Under the pieces are notes generated by a model. The model saw nothing but the letters and a program-made list of their open reading frames with translations, was not told where the DNA came from and ran no database searches. Shown here one piece after another: positions 42,828-50,005 of a stretch of 64,000 nt of DNA (position 1 is its first letter; every line of letters begins with the position of its first letter). Source of the DNA: a virus. The stretch is taken from positions 1-64,000 of the IMG/VR virus record IMGVR_UViG_3300036791_000851; one strand, 5' to 3'. The position numbers and the translations under genes were made by a program.

Positions 42828-43634
42828 TTAGGCCGAAGCCTGCGCCATGCGCGCCCACCAGAAACGCTTCTGGCGCAGACGCGCAAAGCCTAGCAACAGG
42901 AGACCGACCAATCCCGGCAGACCAGCACCGGCGATTGGACCGGGGACCGCTGCCTGGTTGAAGCCCAGGAAGCTTTCCGCCCCGTCCGTGGACGGCAAGC
43001 AAGGGCTGATGGTGCTTGGACAACCGAACGAGGCTGACAAGCCCTCGAACAGACCATTAGCGTTGCCACCATTCGCAGCGATGATGCTGTTGAACGTGGT
43101 CCGCTCAGCAGCACTCAGTACGATGTCGAACACGGAATTGCCGTTGCCTTGCTGTTGAGCCAGTTGGGCAGCGGTGATGTTGACCGGGCCGTCGCCGGAG
43201 AAGGTTCCGAGGACAACGCCCGCTGAGTTGTAGATTTTCAACACCAATGTATCAAATGTGAGACCGACCACGTTACCAGTCTCGTTGGTATCGAGGCCGA
43301 TGCCGACATTCGCGCCGCTGGTCCAGCCCAAGGAATTGAGGCTCACCACCAGGCTTTCATTGGTGCCGGTGCTCGGTTGATGCACCGGGCAAGTTGCTGC
43401 GGTGCAAGCCGTTCCTGTGGGGCCGGTAAAGAGGGTTGTCCCTCCTGCACCAGCAACCGTGCCGCCCGCCTCGAAGCCGTTGTTTTGCAACGTCAGAAGA
43501 CGGGGTGCATTGCCAAAACCGGTTGCCCCAAGATCGGCAAACGTGCTCTCGGCAATCATGAGATCAGCCTGAGCGGCGGGCGCGAACGCGACCGAGGCCA
43601 AGGCGGTAGCAAGCAGCAGAGATTTTACATTCAT
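42828..43634 (-). CDS. Exported PEP-CTERM-like protein
   Basis: It encodes 268 residues from ATG 43634 behind GCAGGAGCTAG. Residues 1-23 form a Sec signal peptide (MNVKSLLLATALASVAFAP, then AAQA). The mature part is Gly/Thr/Asn-rich and beta-like (NNGFEAGGTVAGAGGTTLF, ESLVVSLNSLGWTSG) with a Cys pair near CTAATC and another near CPSTISPC. From residue 230 it has VPGPIAGAGLPGL, a hydrophobic stretch, then RLRQKR: the tripartite signal read by exosortases, in the form common in Rhizobiales. Eleven further residues (FWWARMAQASA) follow the basic cluster, which is unusual. It stands alone between a divergent gene and a terminator, like a moron. Confidence 0.8.
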   Translation of the reverse strand: MNVKSLLLATALASVAFAPAAQADLMIAESTFADLGATGFGNAPRLLTLQNNGFEAGGTVAGAGGTTLFTGPTGTACTAATCPVHQPSTGTNESLVVSLNSLGWTSGANVGIGLDTNETGNVVGLTFDTLVLKIYNSAGVVLGTFSGDGPVNITAAQLAQQQGNGNSVFDIVLSAAERTTFNSIIAANGGNANGLFEGLSASFGCPSTISPCLPSTDGAESFLGFNQAAVPGPIAGAGLPGLVGLLLLGFARLRQKRFWWARMAQASA

Positions 43635-43787
43635 TCTAGCTCCTGCAAGGAGACGAGGCGTAGGCTTGTTGCCATTCTGCCTCTGGGGGTGTTTGCCGTT
43701 TTCCTCCGAAACCGGCGCCTCACACGCTAGGCTATACGTGCATATCATGCTAGAGTTTATTTTTGGATTTGGTTACAGGTGCAACCT

Positions 43788-44060
43788 ATGAAGGTGACTG
43801 AATTTGCTGCCGAGACGACGGAGCTGCTCAATCTCATGGCTGCAGCTTTGAAGGGGCATCATACGTATATCCAAGGCGCAGTGCTGGCTGATCTGCTGTC
43901 TATGTTCTTGGCTGGCCACTATCTTGCGGACAATCCCGAGGAAACGGACAAGATGCGCGAGGCGCTACTCACGGCGCACATCGCGCAGGTTCGCAGGCTG
44001 ATCCCGCGCAATGAGAAGCTGATCCTCGAAGGCCTTACCAAGGCGACGCGGAAGCAATGA
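43788..44060 (+). CDS. Small helical protein, 90 residues
   Basis: ATG 43788 lies 153 bases from the divergent exported-protein start; a GTG three codons earlier is possible. The product is helical (TEFAAETTELLNLMAAALKGH, LADLLSMFLAGHYLADNPEET). The gap before it holds promoters for both directions by position, but I see no convincing -35/-10 pair. Function unknown. Confidence 0.5.
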   Translation: MKVTEFAAETTELLNLMAAALKGHHTYIQGAVLADLLSMFLAGHYLADNPEETDKMREALLTAHIAQVRRLIPRNEKLILEGLTKATRKQ

Positions 44061-44125
44061 TGACGCATCTGCCACAAATCCGCCATCTGCAAAGTGTTGC
44101 GTTTCGCTAACGGAGGGACGGTGCG

Positions 44126-44215
44126 ATGATCCATCCAACGATGCTGGTTTATCTTGGTTTGACGGCGCTTCAGATTTGGGCATTCGTTGCGTTTGTCAAA
44201 TGGCTGTTTTTTTAA
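44126..44215 (+). CDS. Tiny membrane protein, 29 residues
   Basis: ATG 44126 follows CGGAGGGACGG, and the frame ends in TAA at 44213-44215. One hydrophobic helix (MLVYLGLTALQIWAFVAFV) fills the product. Tight spacing to both neighbours supports it. Confidence 0.5.
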   Translation: MIHPTMLVYLGLTALQIWAFVAFVKWLFF

Positions 44216-44230
44216 CAGGAGGACGACGCG

Positions 44231-44638
44231 ATGCTGGACGACAAGGAAGCTTATCATGCTGTTGCTCGCGCAGTGCAACAAACGCGAGAAGCGACGGGCG
44301 AGGCGCCGACAAGCGAGGCACCCGTGGTCGAGGACTTCGGCAACCTCAGCGCCGAGCCGCTACTGAAGTTTGCGGAGGCGGCGGCTGTCCATATCGAACG
44401 CTGCGGCGCCGAGGTACAGTTGGAGGCGACGAAGCTTGCGGCCGATTGCCAGCGTCTCGCCAACGATATTCGTGAAGTGGCGGCCGGCCAGGCTGATGCG
44501 ATCTTGCGTGCGACCAAACGAAATCGCAAAGCGGCAGCAGCTCTGACAACGATCCGAGACGAGTTCAGGGAAGATGTCGAGCAGGAGATCGCAACTGTTC
44601 AGAAGCTGGACAAAGCCAAGAAGGAGGAGGCGGCATGA
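44231..44638 (+). CDS. Coiled-coil protein, 135 residues
   Basis: ATG 44231 follows CAGGAGGACGACG. Almost the whole product is charged helix (EPLLKFAEAAAVHIERCGAEV, CQRLANDIREVAAGQADAIL, ALTTIRDEFREDVEQEI). It overlaps the next gene by four bases. Function unknown. Confidence 0.5.
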   Translation: MLDDKEAYHAVARAVQQTREATGEAPTSEAPVVEDFGNLSAEPLLKFAEAAAVHIERCGAEVQLEATKLAADCQRLANDIREVAAGQADAILRATKRNRKAAAALTTIRDEFREDVEQEIATVQKLDKAKKEEAA

Positions 44639-44796
44639 ACACGTATAGCAAAATAGTGCTGACAATCATCGCTGGTGCGCTGGTGACATTATGCATTCAG
44701 AATGCAGTAGCGGTCAGCAAAGCTTCCAGTGAATGCGGATACGCTAGTTTCGTGCCTTGTTACGTAGAAATTCTGCGTATGCCGCGTCAATACTAA
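44635..44796 (+). CDS. Small exported or membrane protein, 53 residues
   Basis: ATG 44635 follows AAGGAGGAGG and overlaps the previous stop. An N-terminal hydrophobic segment (IVLTIIAGALVTLC) is followed by a short Cys-containing part (SSECGYASFVPCYVEILR). It could be a signal-anchored or secreted peptide. Confidence 0.5.
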   Translation: MNTYSKIVLTIIAGALVTLCIQNAVAVSKASSECGYASFVPCYVEILRMPRQY

Positions 44797-44854
44797 TCAC
44801 TGCCACCACCCTCCCATCGATGTCCCGTCGTTGTGTTGTGTCAGTGGTGGCGTG

Positions 44855-44886
44855 AGGTGCGGCCGGGCCCCTGTCCGGCCGCACCT
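44855..44886. terminator. Bidirectional terminator between convergent genes
   Basis: AGGTGCGGCCGG (44855-44866) pairs perfectly with CCGGCCGCACCT (44875-44886), followed on the plus strand by GTTTTAAT. It lies between the plus gene ending at 44796 and the minus gene ending at 44890. Confidence 0.75.
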
Positions 44887-44889
44887 GTT

Positions 44890-45213
44890 TTAATCCACCA
44901 CCACCAATTCGCGCGACGCTGAAGCGATCTGCGGAACCGGCGGCGCGATCTGTGGGACCGGCGGCGGCAAAGCCAATCGCTCTGCCCGTTCTAACGCCGC
45001 TCCATATGTCCACGGTTTGGCCTGCGCGATCTCCTCGTAGTGCGGCAAGGCGCGATAGTCGACCGCTCCCCAGCTCGACCCGTGATCAGCCAGGTATCGG
45101 CCCATCAAGCAAAACACCGGGTCTGACCAGATGTATTCCTCGTCCGGCTCTTGCCGGCGTAACCAGGAAACCACCATCTCAACCGTCAACGGAACCGTCA
45201 TCTCGACGCGCAT
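44890..45213 (-). CDS. Hypothetical early protein, 107 residues
   Basis: ATG 45213 follows GGAGGCAACCC. The product has a helical N-terminus (VPLTVEMVVSWLRRQEPDEEY), a Trp/Asp-rich middle and a doubled PPVPQIA element near the end. It is the last gene of the long leftward early block. Function unknown. Confidence 0.5.
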   Translation of the reverse strand: MRVEMTVPLTVEMVVSWLRRQEPDEEYIWSDPVFCLMGRYLADHGSSWGAVDYRALPHYEEIAQAKPWTYGAALERAERLALPPPVPQIAPPVPQIASASRELVVVD

Positions 45214-45289
45214 GGGTTGCCTCCGTGAAACGGCCCGCCCCAACCAGAGACGGGCCGTTGCCCAATCAAAGAAGACTGACAGGTTGGTT

Positions 45290-45499
45290 TCATACCTTCA
45301 CGCGCTCATTATAGCTGAAAGCCTCCGGCGGCGCCAGTCGCTGCGCGTTCCACTGCAGGAAGCCGCTGATCTTCTCGGCCAATTCATAGCTCTCGGCCAA
45401 CTCGAGCCAATGCTGCTCCATGTCGCGCAGCCGCAGCTCACGGCAACGCGCAGCGCGCTTGCGACAGTACTGAGCCTGTCCGGCGAGGTGGAACCGCAT
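45290..45499 (-). CDS. Small helical protein, 69 residues
   Basis: ATG 45499 follows GGAGGTAGCT. MRFHLAGQAQYCRKRAARCRE, then EQHWLELAESYELAEKISGFL, is a pair of helices with many Arg and two Cys. Similar short proteins occur in Rhizobiales genomes. Function unknown. Confidence 0.5.
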   Translation of the reverse strand: MRFHLAGQAQYCRKRAARCRELRLRDMEQHWLELAESYELAEKISGFLQWNAQRLAPPEAFSYNERVKV

Positions 45500-45534
45500 A
45501 GCTACCTCCGCACGAGGTAGCCAGACATGTAAAG

Positions 45535-45720
45535 CTAGCCACGCTGAGTCGCAAGTTGCTTGCGCAGGTTTTCCCGTGTCGCTTTGTTGAGCGCGATCAC
45601 GCAATCCCAGCAGGCGCAGCCGCGCAGATCGCGCAGCCCGAGCAGCTGCAGCGCTTCGGTTGCGCTAAAGCCCTCCATTTGGAGGAGCTTGATCGCGTAA
45701 TGTGCGTCGGATGTCCGCAT
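45535..45720 (-). CDS. Small hypothetical protein, 61 residues
   Basis: From ATG 45720; it overlaps the 3' end of the preceding gene by 56 bases. SATEALQLLGLRDLRGCACWDC is followed by a charged helix. The C-A-C-W-D-C cluster might bind metal. No good ribosome-binding site is seen, so the start (or the ATG at 45678) is uncertain. Confidence 0.4.
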   Translation of the reverse strand: MRTSDAHYAIKLLQMEGFSATEALQLLGLRDLRGCACWDCVIALNKATRENLRKQLATQRG

Positions 45721-45889
45721 CTTTCAGTAGTCTCATAAGCTCTGGAGGCACGTGGATCAAGATGCTGTTTGCGCTGCGCACTTCGCCCCAACCATCATTA
45801 AATTCCACCAACCAAAAATCTTCGCCAGCCTCGACCCAGTGACGATAGACCCAATATTCTCGCATTCTGATCGGAGTGTCGTTGGTCAT
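45665..45889 (-). CDS. Small hypothetical protein, 74 residues
   Basis: ATG 45889 overlaps the helicase stop (ATGA). REYWVYRHWVEAGEDFWLVEF, DGWGEVRSANSILIHVPPEL suggest a small beta domain. Coupled to the helicase but not recognised. Confidence 0.5.
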   Translation of the reverse strand: MTNDTPIRMREYWVYRHWVEAGEDFWLVEFNDGWGEVRSANSILIHVPPELMRLLKDADIRRTLRDQAPPNGGL

Positions 45890-47436
45890 GCTTGCTTCCG
45901 ATTGGGATTGCGCGGATCGTTGGCCCAAGCGATGAATCTGCTGCGGATATATTGATTGACCTCGGCCCCAACCTCGGGCGCCGGCGGCAGCTGCTTCCAC
46001 GACCAAGGCGGCCATTGTCCCCCGAATTTCTCGCGAAAAGTTACATCAGGCCATCCTGGTCTGTAATGCGGCTTCGTTAACGCAAAAGCCTTGAGTTGCA
46101 GATAGAACGCGCGCTTCTCTGCGTAGGTATATGGAAAAAGCTCGGGATTGCGGCGCTTGCCTTGTGGACGTCCGTCGAGTTCCTGCAGCTCGCCCTCGCG
46201 CTCATAGATGCTGCTCACTGTCTTGCGTTCGAACCCGCATTCGGGGCATTTCTTGCAGCCAACTGGAATCAGATAGGCGCACTGCGGGCAAGGCTTCGGC
46301 AACGGTGGACTGCGCTCGACCTTTTCTTTCTCTTCATCAAAGCGGCTGCCGTTGAGGCACTCGTGGTGGATGCTCGTGACAAAACCAAGACGCGCGGTCG
46401 TATCGGTGTGATCGAGAATCAGCGCGTAGTCTTTACCCTCGGCGGTACGCAGGCATCGGCCGATGATCTGCACGAACAGCATCTCTGACTTTGTCGGGCG
46501 TGCTAGCTGCAGGCAACGCACATCCCAGTCGACGCCAGTCGTTAATGTGCCGATGTTTGCGATCACCTTAAGCTCGCCGTTGTGGAACGCGCGTTTCAGC
46601 GCGGCGCGCTCGTGGCTTGGCGTATTAGCGTCCTGATAGCCGCAAGCGATGCCGGCCTCGACGAACCGATCACGCAGCGTTTGCGCGTGGGCGCAGTCGA
46701 CCGCGAACAGCAGCGTTTTGTCCTTGTTCCATAGTTTGCGCCAGGTCTCCACAACATTGGCAACGAGGGGCGATTGGCTCATGACATTGGACAATTGCCC
46801 CTCGTGGTAGTCGCCGGCCACGGTCTTGACCGAAGACAAGTCCGGGTGGTCAGCGGCGTACACCTTGAACTTGGACAGAAAGCCCAGCTCAATCAGATCG
46901 GCCGTCGTGCTCATCACCAGCAGGCTTTCGAAATAGCGTCCGAGACCTTTCGTCCATGGCGTCGCGCTAAGCCCGATGAACGGCACCTTGTCCCAGCCGT
47001 CGGTGCAACCCGTCAGCGCGCCGGTCTCCTTGTCGAAATGCCCCATCCATTTCGCGTGCTGCTGATGGAGCTGGTGGCATTCATCGACCACCACGAGTTT
47101 GGCCTCGGGGTAAGTGCCGCGCGATCGGATCGTCTGGATGCTCGCCACCTGGACGGGGAGAGCCCAGTTGGTCATGACGTGGTTGGCCTGGATGACGCCA
47201 ATGTCGCGGATGCCCTCGGCATAGAACATTTCCACGGTTTGATCGATCAGCATGAGCGCCGGCACGACGAATACCAGTCGGTTGCCCTTGCGCCGGGCGC
47301 CCTCGACCATGGCGGCCGCCAGGAGCGTCTTGCCTGAACCGGTAGGAGCTTGCACCACGAGCCGGCGCACACCTTGACCAAGGGTGTCGCGGATACTGGC
47401 AAGTGCTTCTTCCTGATACGGCCGAAGCTCTGTCAT
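45886..47436 (-). CDS. SF2 DECH-box helicase with zinc ribbon
   Basis: It encodes 516 residues from ATG 47436. RPYQEEAL (Q-like motif), APTGSGKT at 30-37 (Walker A), DECH at 118-121 (Walker B), GLSATPW (motif III) and QIIGRCLRT (motif VI) define an UvsW/RecG-like superfamily 2 ATPase similar to those of phages and restriction systems. After about residue 380, CPQCAYLIPVGCKKCPECG forms a probable zinc ribbon. It should unwind or remodel DNA at replication or recombination forks. It is the only replication-type enzyme seen in the window. Confidence 0.88.
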   Translation of the reverse strand: MTELRPYQEEALASIRDTLGQGVRRLVVQAPTGSGKTLLAAAMVEGARRKGNRLVFVVPALMLIDQTVEMFYAEGIRDIGVIQANHVMTNWALPVQVASIQTIRSRGTYPEAKLVVVDECHQLHQQHAKWMGHFDKETGALTGCTDGWDKVPFIGLSATPWTKGLGRYFESLLVMSTTADLIELGFLSKFKVYAADHPDLSSVKTVAGDYHEGQLSNVMSQSPLVANVVETWRKLWNKDKTLLFAVDCAHAQTLRDRFVEAGIACGYQDANTPSHERAALKRAFHNGELKVIANIGTLTTGVDWDVRCLQLARPTKSEMLFVQIIGRCLRTAEGKDYALILDHTDTTARLGFVTSIHHECLNGSRFDEEKEKVERSPPLPKPCPQCAYLIPVGCKKCPECGFERKTVSSIYEREGELQELDGRPQGKRRNPELFPYTYAEKRAFYLQLKAFALTKPHYRPGWPDVTFREKFGGQWPPWSWKQLPPAPEVGAEVNQYIRSRFIAWANDPRNPNRKQA

Positions 47437-47449
47437 TTGATGACGGCGG

Positions 47450-47623
47450 TCATGGGATGTCTCCCAGCATGCGGCCGATGCCGGTCTCATGGTCGTGGTC
47501 GGCCTTCTTGAGTGCCATGACCAAGCTGAAAACCTGACGGCGCAGCAGTTGTAGATCGCTGGCATGGCGGTCTAGTTCGCCGGCGATGCGTTCAAGTTCG
47601 GCGAGCAGATTGACTTTGGCCAC
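47450..47623 (-). CDS. Small helical protein upstream of helicase, 57 residues
   Basis: GTG 47623 follows GAGGAGTTGGACC; the frame ends in TGA at 47450-47452. MAKVNLLAELERIAGELDRH, then a long helix to GRMLGDIP. It overlaps the HTH gene's 3' end by 32 bases. Function unknown. Confidence 0.5.
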   Translation of the reverse strand: MAKVNLLAELERIAGELDRHASDLQLLRRQVFSLVMALKKADHDHETGIGRMLGDIP

Positions 47624-47840
47624 GGTCCAACTCCTCGACGATGTTATTGAATTTGTAGTCGGGAATAGTCAGGTGCAGCCGTACCAGCAGGCGCAGCAAA
47701 CGCGCAGCCGGTTCGGGGATTCCGGTCTTGCCGGCCTGGTAGCGAAACACTGTGCGCTCGTCTACACCCAGCACCTGGGCGACCTTGAGGTGGCCCCAGC
47801 CTAATTCGGTGCGCGCGGCGCGATATTGAGAAGGCGTCAA
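47592..47840 (-). CDS. Helix-turn-helix regulator (Cro/C1-like)
   Basis: It encodes 82 residues from TTG 47840, five bases after GGAGG; a TTG four codons earlier is an alternative. TPSQYRAARTELGWGHLKVAQ, VLGVDERTVFRYQAGKTGIP, EPAARLLRLLVRL is a XRE-type HTH with the G-V-x-x-R-T-V-x-R-Y recognition helix. It probably controls the early block. Four-base overlap with the small upstream HTH gene. Confidence 0.7.
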   Translation of the reverse strand: MTPSQYRAARTELGWGHLKVAQVLGVDERTVFRYQAGKTGIPEPAARLLRLLVRLHLTIPDYKFNNIVEELDRGQSQSARRT

Positions 47841-47980
47841 ATGTGCCTCCAATTGATGCGCTGACGGATGAAACGGATAGCCGCGCGTGTTACGCCAAAT
47901 TCGCGGGCTAATTCCGTGTTGGTCTTTTGTGAAGCTCTATGATTGCGATCTATCTTTACTTCAATTCGCTTTGGCATCAT
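47837..47980 (-). CDS. Small HTH protein, 47 residues
   Basis: From the first of two adjacent ATGs (47980, 47977) after AAGGAGATAGTGGG. MPKRIEVKIDRNHRASQ, then TELAREFGVTRAAIRFIRQ, is a homeo-like HTH of the kind used to read host or phage promoters. Its stop overlaps the TTG of the next HTH gene, so the two regulators are coupled. Confidence 0.6.
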   Translation of the reverse strand: MMPKRIEVKIDRNHRASQKTNTELAREFGVTRAAIRFIRQRINWRHI

Positions 47981-48249
47981 CCCACTATCTCCTTGACCTC
48001 GTCGCAGCAGTCATAAGTCGCAGCGCACGTTTGCAGCCACCAATCTCTGGAGACATTGGAATTGACTGCGATGGTTGCAGCCAGCCGCAGAAATGTCGAG
48101 CCGACGCAAGACCAAGCGTCGCTTGTCGTTAGCTCGATGATATCGGCAAATTGCGCGACATCTTGCATGAGCTTGTAGGCCTTGCCGGTCGCGTATTTCT
48201 GCAGGTCGCGCTCGGCCTGACTGAGTCCTGCTGTTGCTCGTGTTGCCAT
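47977..48249 (-). CDS. Hypothetical early protein, 90 residues
   Basis: ATG 48249 follows GAGGAGGACTGATC. Helical product (LSQAERDLQKYATGKAYKLM, FADIIELTTSDAWSCVGSTF) with Cys residues near the end (CAATYDCCDE). Its stop overlaps the small HTH gene's ATGs. Function unknown. Confidence 0.5.
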   Translation of the reverse strand: MATRATAGLSQAERDLQKYATGKAYKLMQDVAQFADIIELTTSDAWSCVGSTFLRLAATIAVNSNVSRDWWLQTCAATYDCCDEVKEIVG

Positions 48250-48251
48250 GA

Positions 48252-48524
48252 TCAGTCCTCCTCGTCATCGTAGTCGTAGCCTCGTCTCCGAAGCTCGAAC
48301 ATGCGTTCTTGGTGACGCCAGTATCTTCGCGATGCTCGCAGACGTTCCTGCTCCTCAATGTCTTCGCGCCATTGACGCTGCTGCTCGTATTGGAACATGC
48401 CTTGCAGCATATCGTTGGCGGTAGGCGCCCCCGAAGGATTACCAGGATTGAAGCGCGGAGAATTGAATTGCGCCCATGCCGGGGTTGAAAGCAGCATGGC
48501 GATGGCAACGATGGCGGTTTTCAT
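48252..48524 (-). CDS. Exported small protein with signal peptide
   Basis: ATG 48524 follows AAGGAGACTGAC. Residues 1-18 (MKTAIVAIAMLLSTPAWA) form a clear Sec signal. The mature part is charged (QYEQQRQWREDIEEQERLRAS, split for length) and ends YDYDDEED. Periplasmic proteins of this look are common in Bradyrhizobium-like bacteria, so host origin is possible. Confidence 0.6.
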   Translation of the reverse strand: MKTAIVAIAMLLSTPAWAQFNSPRFNPGNPSGAPTANDMLQGMFQYEQQRQWREDIEEQERLRASRRYWRHQERMFELRRRGYDYDDEED

Positions 48525-48575
48525 GTCAGTCTCCTTGGTTGCGGTTCGCTATCATGACACGCTGTCGCCGCTACG

Positions 48576-48746
48576 TCAAAACTTCGGCTCCATCGCCTCG
48601 ATATCCTTGCGTACTTGTTCAAGCTCAGCGCGCAAGCTGCGTATCTCGTCGCACGCGACCGCGATCAGATCGCTCAGCTCGTCGGGCACGTTGTCGTGGC
48701 CTTCCCACCAACCGAGCGCTGCAACAATGTCCAAAGGCTGGGGCAT
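48576..48746 (-). CDS. Small acidic helical protein, 56 residues
   Basis: ATG 48746 directly follows TAGGAGACTGAC, which includes the preceding gene's stop. PLDIVAALGWWEGHDNVPDEL, then a long helix (CDEIRSLRAELEQVRKDIEAM). Function unknown. Confidence 0.5.
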   Translation of the reverse strand: MPQPLDIVAALGWWEGHDNVPDELSDLIAVACDEIRSLRAELEQVRKDIEAMEPKF

Positions 48747-48747
48747 G

Positions 48748-48936
48748 TCAGTCTCCTAGATGTCGGTAGCCCTGCCGGCGGATGCGGTAGGGCACGTTGC
48801 CAGCTTCAATGCGAACGTCAGGACCATCGTGCGCTGGCATGACGGACCACAGCAACTTGCTGCTGCCTTTGCGCGAGCGCTCGGCCACGTAAATGCACCC
48901 AGCAAACGGCGCGCTGATGTAGATGCCGCGGATCAT
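48748..48936 (-). CDS. Small hypothetical protein, 62 residues
   Basis: ATG 48936 overlaps the preceding stop. MIRGIYISAPFAGCIYVAERS and VRIEAGNVPYRIRRQGYRHL suggest a small beta fold. Its last codons and stop form the ribosome-binding leader of the next gene. Confidence 0.45.
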   Translation of the reverse strand: MIRGIYISAPFAGCIYVAERSRKGSSKLLWSVMPAHDGPDVRIEAGNVPYRIRRQGYRHLGD

Positions 48937-49124
48937 CGCGCCCTCCGTTTGTCGCCTTCGGTGTATCGCTTTGCTGCAGCGACGGCGTCACGAAAAGAGG
49001 CATGCTTGCTGAGATGATCAAACACGGTGCCGTTCTTCGGGATGACAAACCAACCGGGGATGCCGACCGGCGAGAGCGGGTGCCAGCGCACGATGCGGTA
49101 GTTGCCGATAACGCGCTTGCTCAT
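48933..49124 (-). CDS. Small hypothetical protein, 63 residues
   Basis: ATG 49124 overlaps the preceding stop. NYRIVRWHPLSPVGIPGWFVI, then a helix (FRDAVAAAKRYTEGDKRRA). Resembles short phage proteins with a W-F-V strand pair; function unknown. Confidence 0.45.
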   Translation of the reverse strand: MSKRVIGNYRIVRWHPLSPVGIPGWFVIPKNGTVFDHLSKHASFRDAVAAAKRYTEGDKRRAR

Positions 49125-49336
49125 CGCCAGCCCTCCTGATTGGTGATCTGCTCGCAGCGCATCGCGGCACGATCCAGCTCACGAGCGATTCGCATCCACA
49201 CGCGACCTGGGCCACACTCCTGCCATGAGGCTTCGAGGCCGAGCGCATCGCTGCCGAACGTGTCGGCGGCCTCGCGCAGCACGCGGGCCACTTCGATCGG
49301 GCTGGCGACGTCGAGGGAAAGCTTCGGGTTAGACAT
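49121..49336 (-). CDS. Small helical protein, 71 residues
   Basis: ATG 49336 follows CAGGAGACTGAG. PIEVARVLREAADTFGSDAL, then WMRIARELDRAAMRCEQI. The start with the shared leader was preferred over an ATG eight codons upstream. Function unknown. Confidence 0.5.
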   Translation of the reverse strand: MSNPKLSLDVASPIEVARVLREAADTFGSDALGLEASWQECGPGRVWMRIARELDRAAMRCEQITNQEGWR

Positions 49337-49380
49337 CTCAGTCTCCTGTGTTGGGCTCATCAGGTGCCGCTTACGGCACG

Positions 49381-49400
49381 ACCGCGCGTTAGCGCGCGGT
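49381..49400. other. Tight GC hairpin containing a stop codon in its loop
   Basis: ACCGCGCG (49381-49388) and CGCGCGGT (49393-49400) are perfect complements with the four-base loop TTAG. On the minus strand the loop holds the TAA that ends the gene at 49389. No T-run follows in either direction. Confidence 0.6.
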
Positions 49401-49565
49401 TTCGCCCTGCTGTCTCACCTTGCGTGAGCTCTCCAGCGGCACCAATTCGGTGGCGCCGTTCTCGAGGTTCATTTCCAGCACGTAGGGCACGCCGCCGATG
49501 CGGCAGCGATAATCTGGATGCGTGCGGTTCCACACCATCCGCTCGGGCTTGGTCATCTTGCGCAT
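49389..49565 (-). CDS. Small basic protein, 58 residues
   Basis: ATG 49565 follows GAGGAGGCTCGC. MTKPERMVWNRTHPDYRCRIGG, PYVLEMNLENGATELVPLE (first piece from residue 4, split for length). Its stop lies in a hairpin loop. Function unknown. Confidence 0.5.
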   Translation of the reverse strand: MRKMTKPERMVWNRTHPDYRCRIGGVPYVLEMNLENGATELVPLESSRKVRQQGETAR

Positions 49566-49575
49566 GCGAGCCTCC

Positions 49576-49815
49576 TCACACCACGAACGACACGGCATAG
49601 CGCCGGCCGTTGGGCTCTTGATTGATGATGGCGACGGGGCCGTGCCGATCGCGCAGCGCGTAGGCGACGGCGAACAGATCACAGTCGGTGGGGAAGGGCA
49701 GAGGCAGCGGGCAAACGGGGAATTGCCCGAAGCCGGAAAAGCGTCCGGTCCAGCACTTGGCTTGGACGTCGCGTTCCAGGACGATGGTGCGGATCACGTT
49801 GCAGTCGATACACAT
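49576..49815 (-). CDS. Hypothetical early protein, 79 residues; first gene of the long minus block
   Basis: ATG 49815 follows AAAGGAGACCGAT. MCIDCNVIRTIVLERDVQAKCW, DLFAVAYALRDRHGPVAII, NGRRYAVSFVV, mixed alpha/beta with a C-I-D-C pair. It is the promoter-proximal gene of the leftward early operon. A TTGACA on the minus strand at 49872-49867 could be part of its promoter, but no good -10 is seen. Confidence 0.5.
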   Translation of the reverse strand: MCIDCNVIRTIVLERDVQAKCWTGRFSGFGQFPVCPLPLPFPTDCDLFAVAYALRDRHGPVAIINQEPNGRRYAVSFVV

Positions 49816-49933
49816 ATCGGTCTCCTTTGCTTGGGAAACCATACAAAGCATGACGCTCTGTCACTGTCAATATGCCATGTGGATAATTCTTTAGATAGCC
49901 TGCGACATGGTGCGCAATAGGTCCGAAGCGGGA

Positions 49934-49952
49934 TGGTTGCCTTTAGCAACCA
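49934..49952. promoter_or_regulatory. Palindrome in the divergent early region
   Basis: TGGTTGC (49934-49940) and GCAACCA (49946-49952) form a perfect inverted repeat with a 5-base spacer, between the divergent starts at 49815 and 50006. Two direct TCGCGCC copies follow within 25 bases. An operator is likely. Confidence 0.4.
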
Positions 49953-50005
49953 ATAATTGTCGCGCCAATCGTCGCGCCTGCAACGATTTCGGATTAGGAT
50001 GAGAC

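Noticed and set aside
46216-46240. A GTTCGAA sequence resembling a tRNA T-loop
   Set aside because: It lies inside the helicase gene and no acceptor, D or anticodon stem can be formed around it. No other tRNA candidate was found.
47592-47980. The two HTH genes as proof of a lysogeny switch
   Set aside because: No integrase, attachment site or opposed repressor/Cro arrangement is visible; both HTH genes are in the same operon and may be ordinary early regulators.
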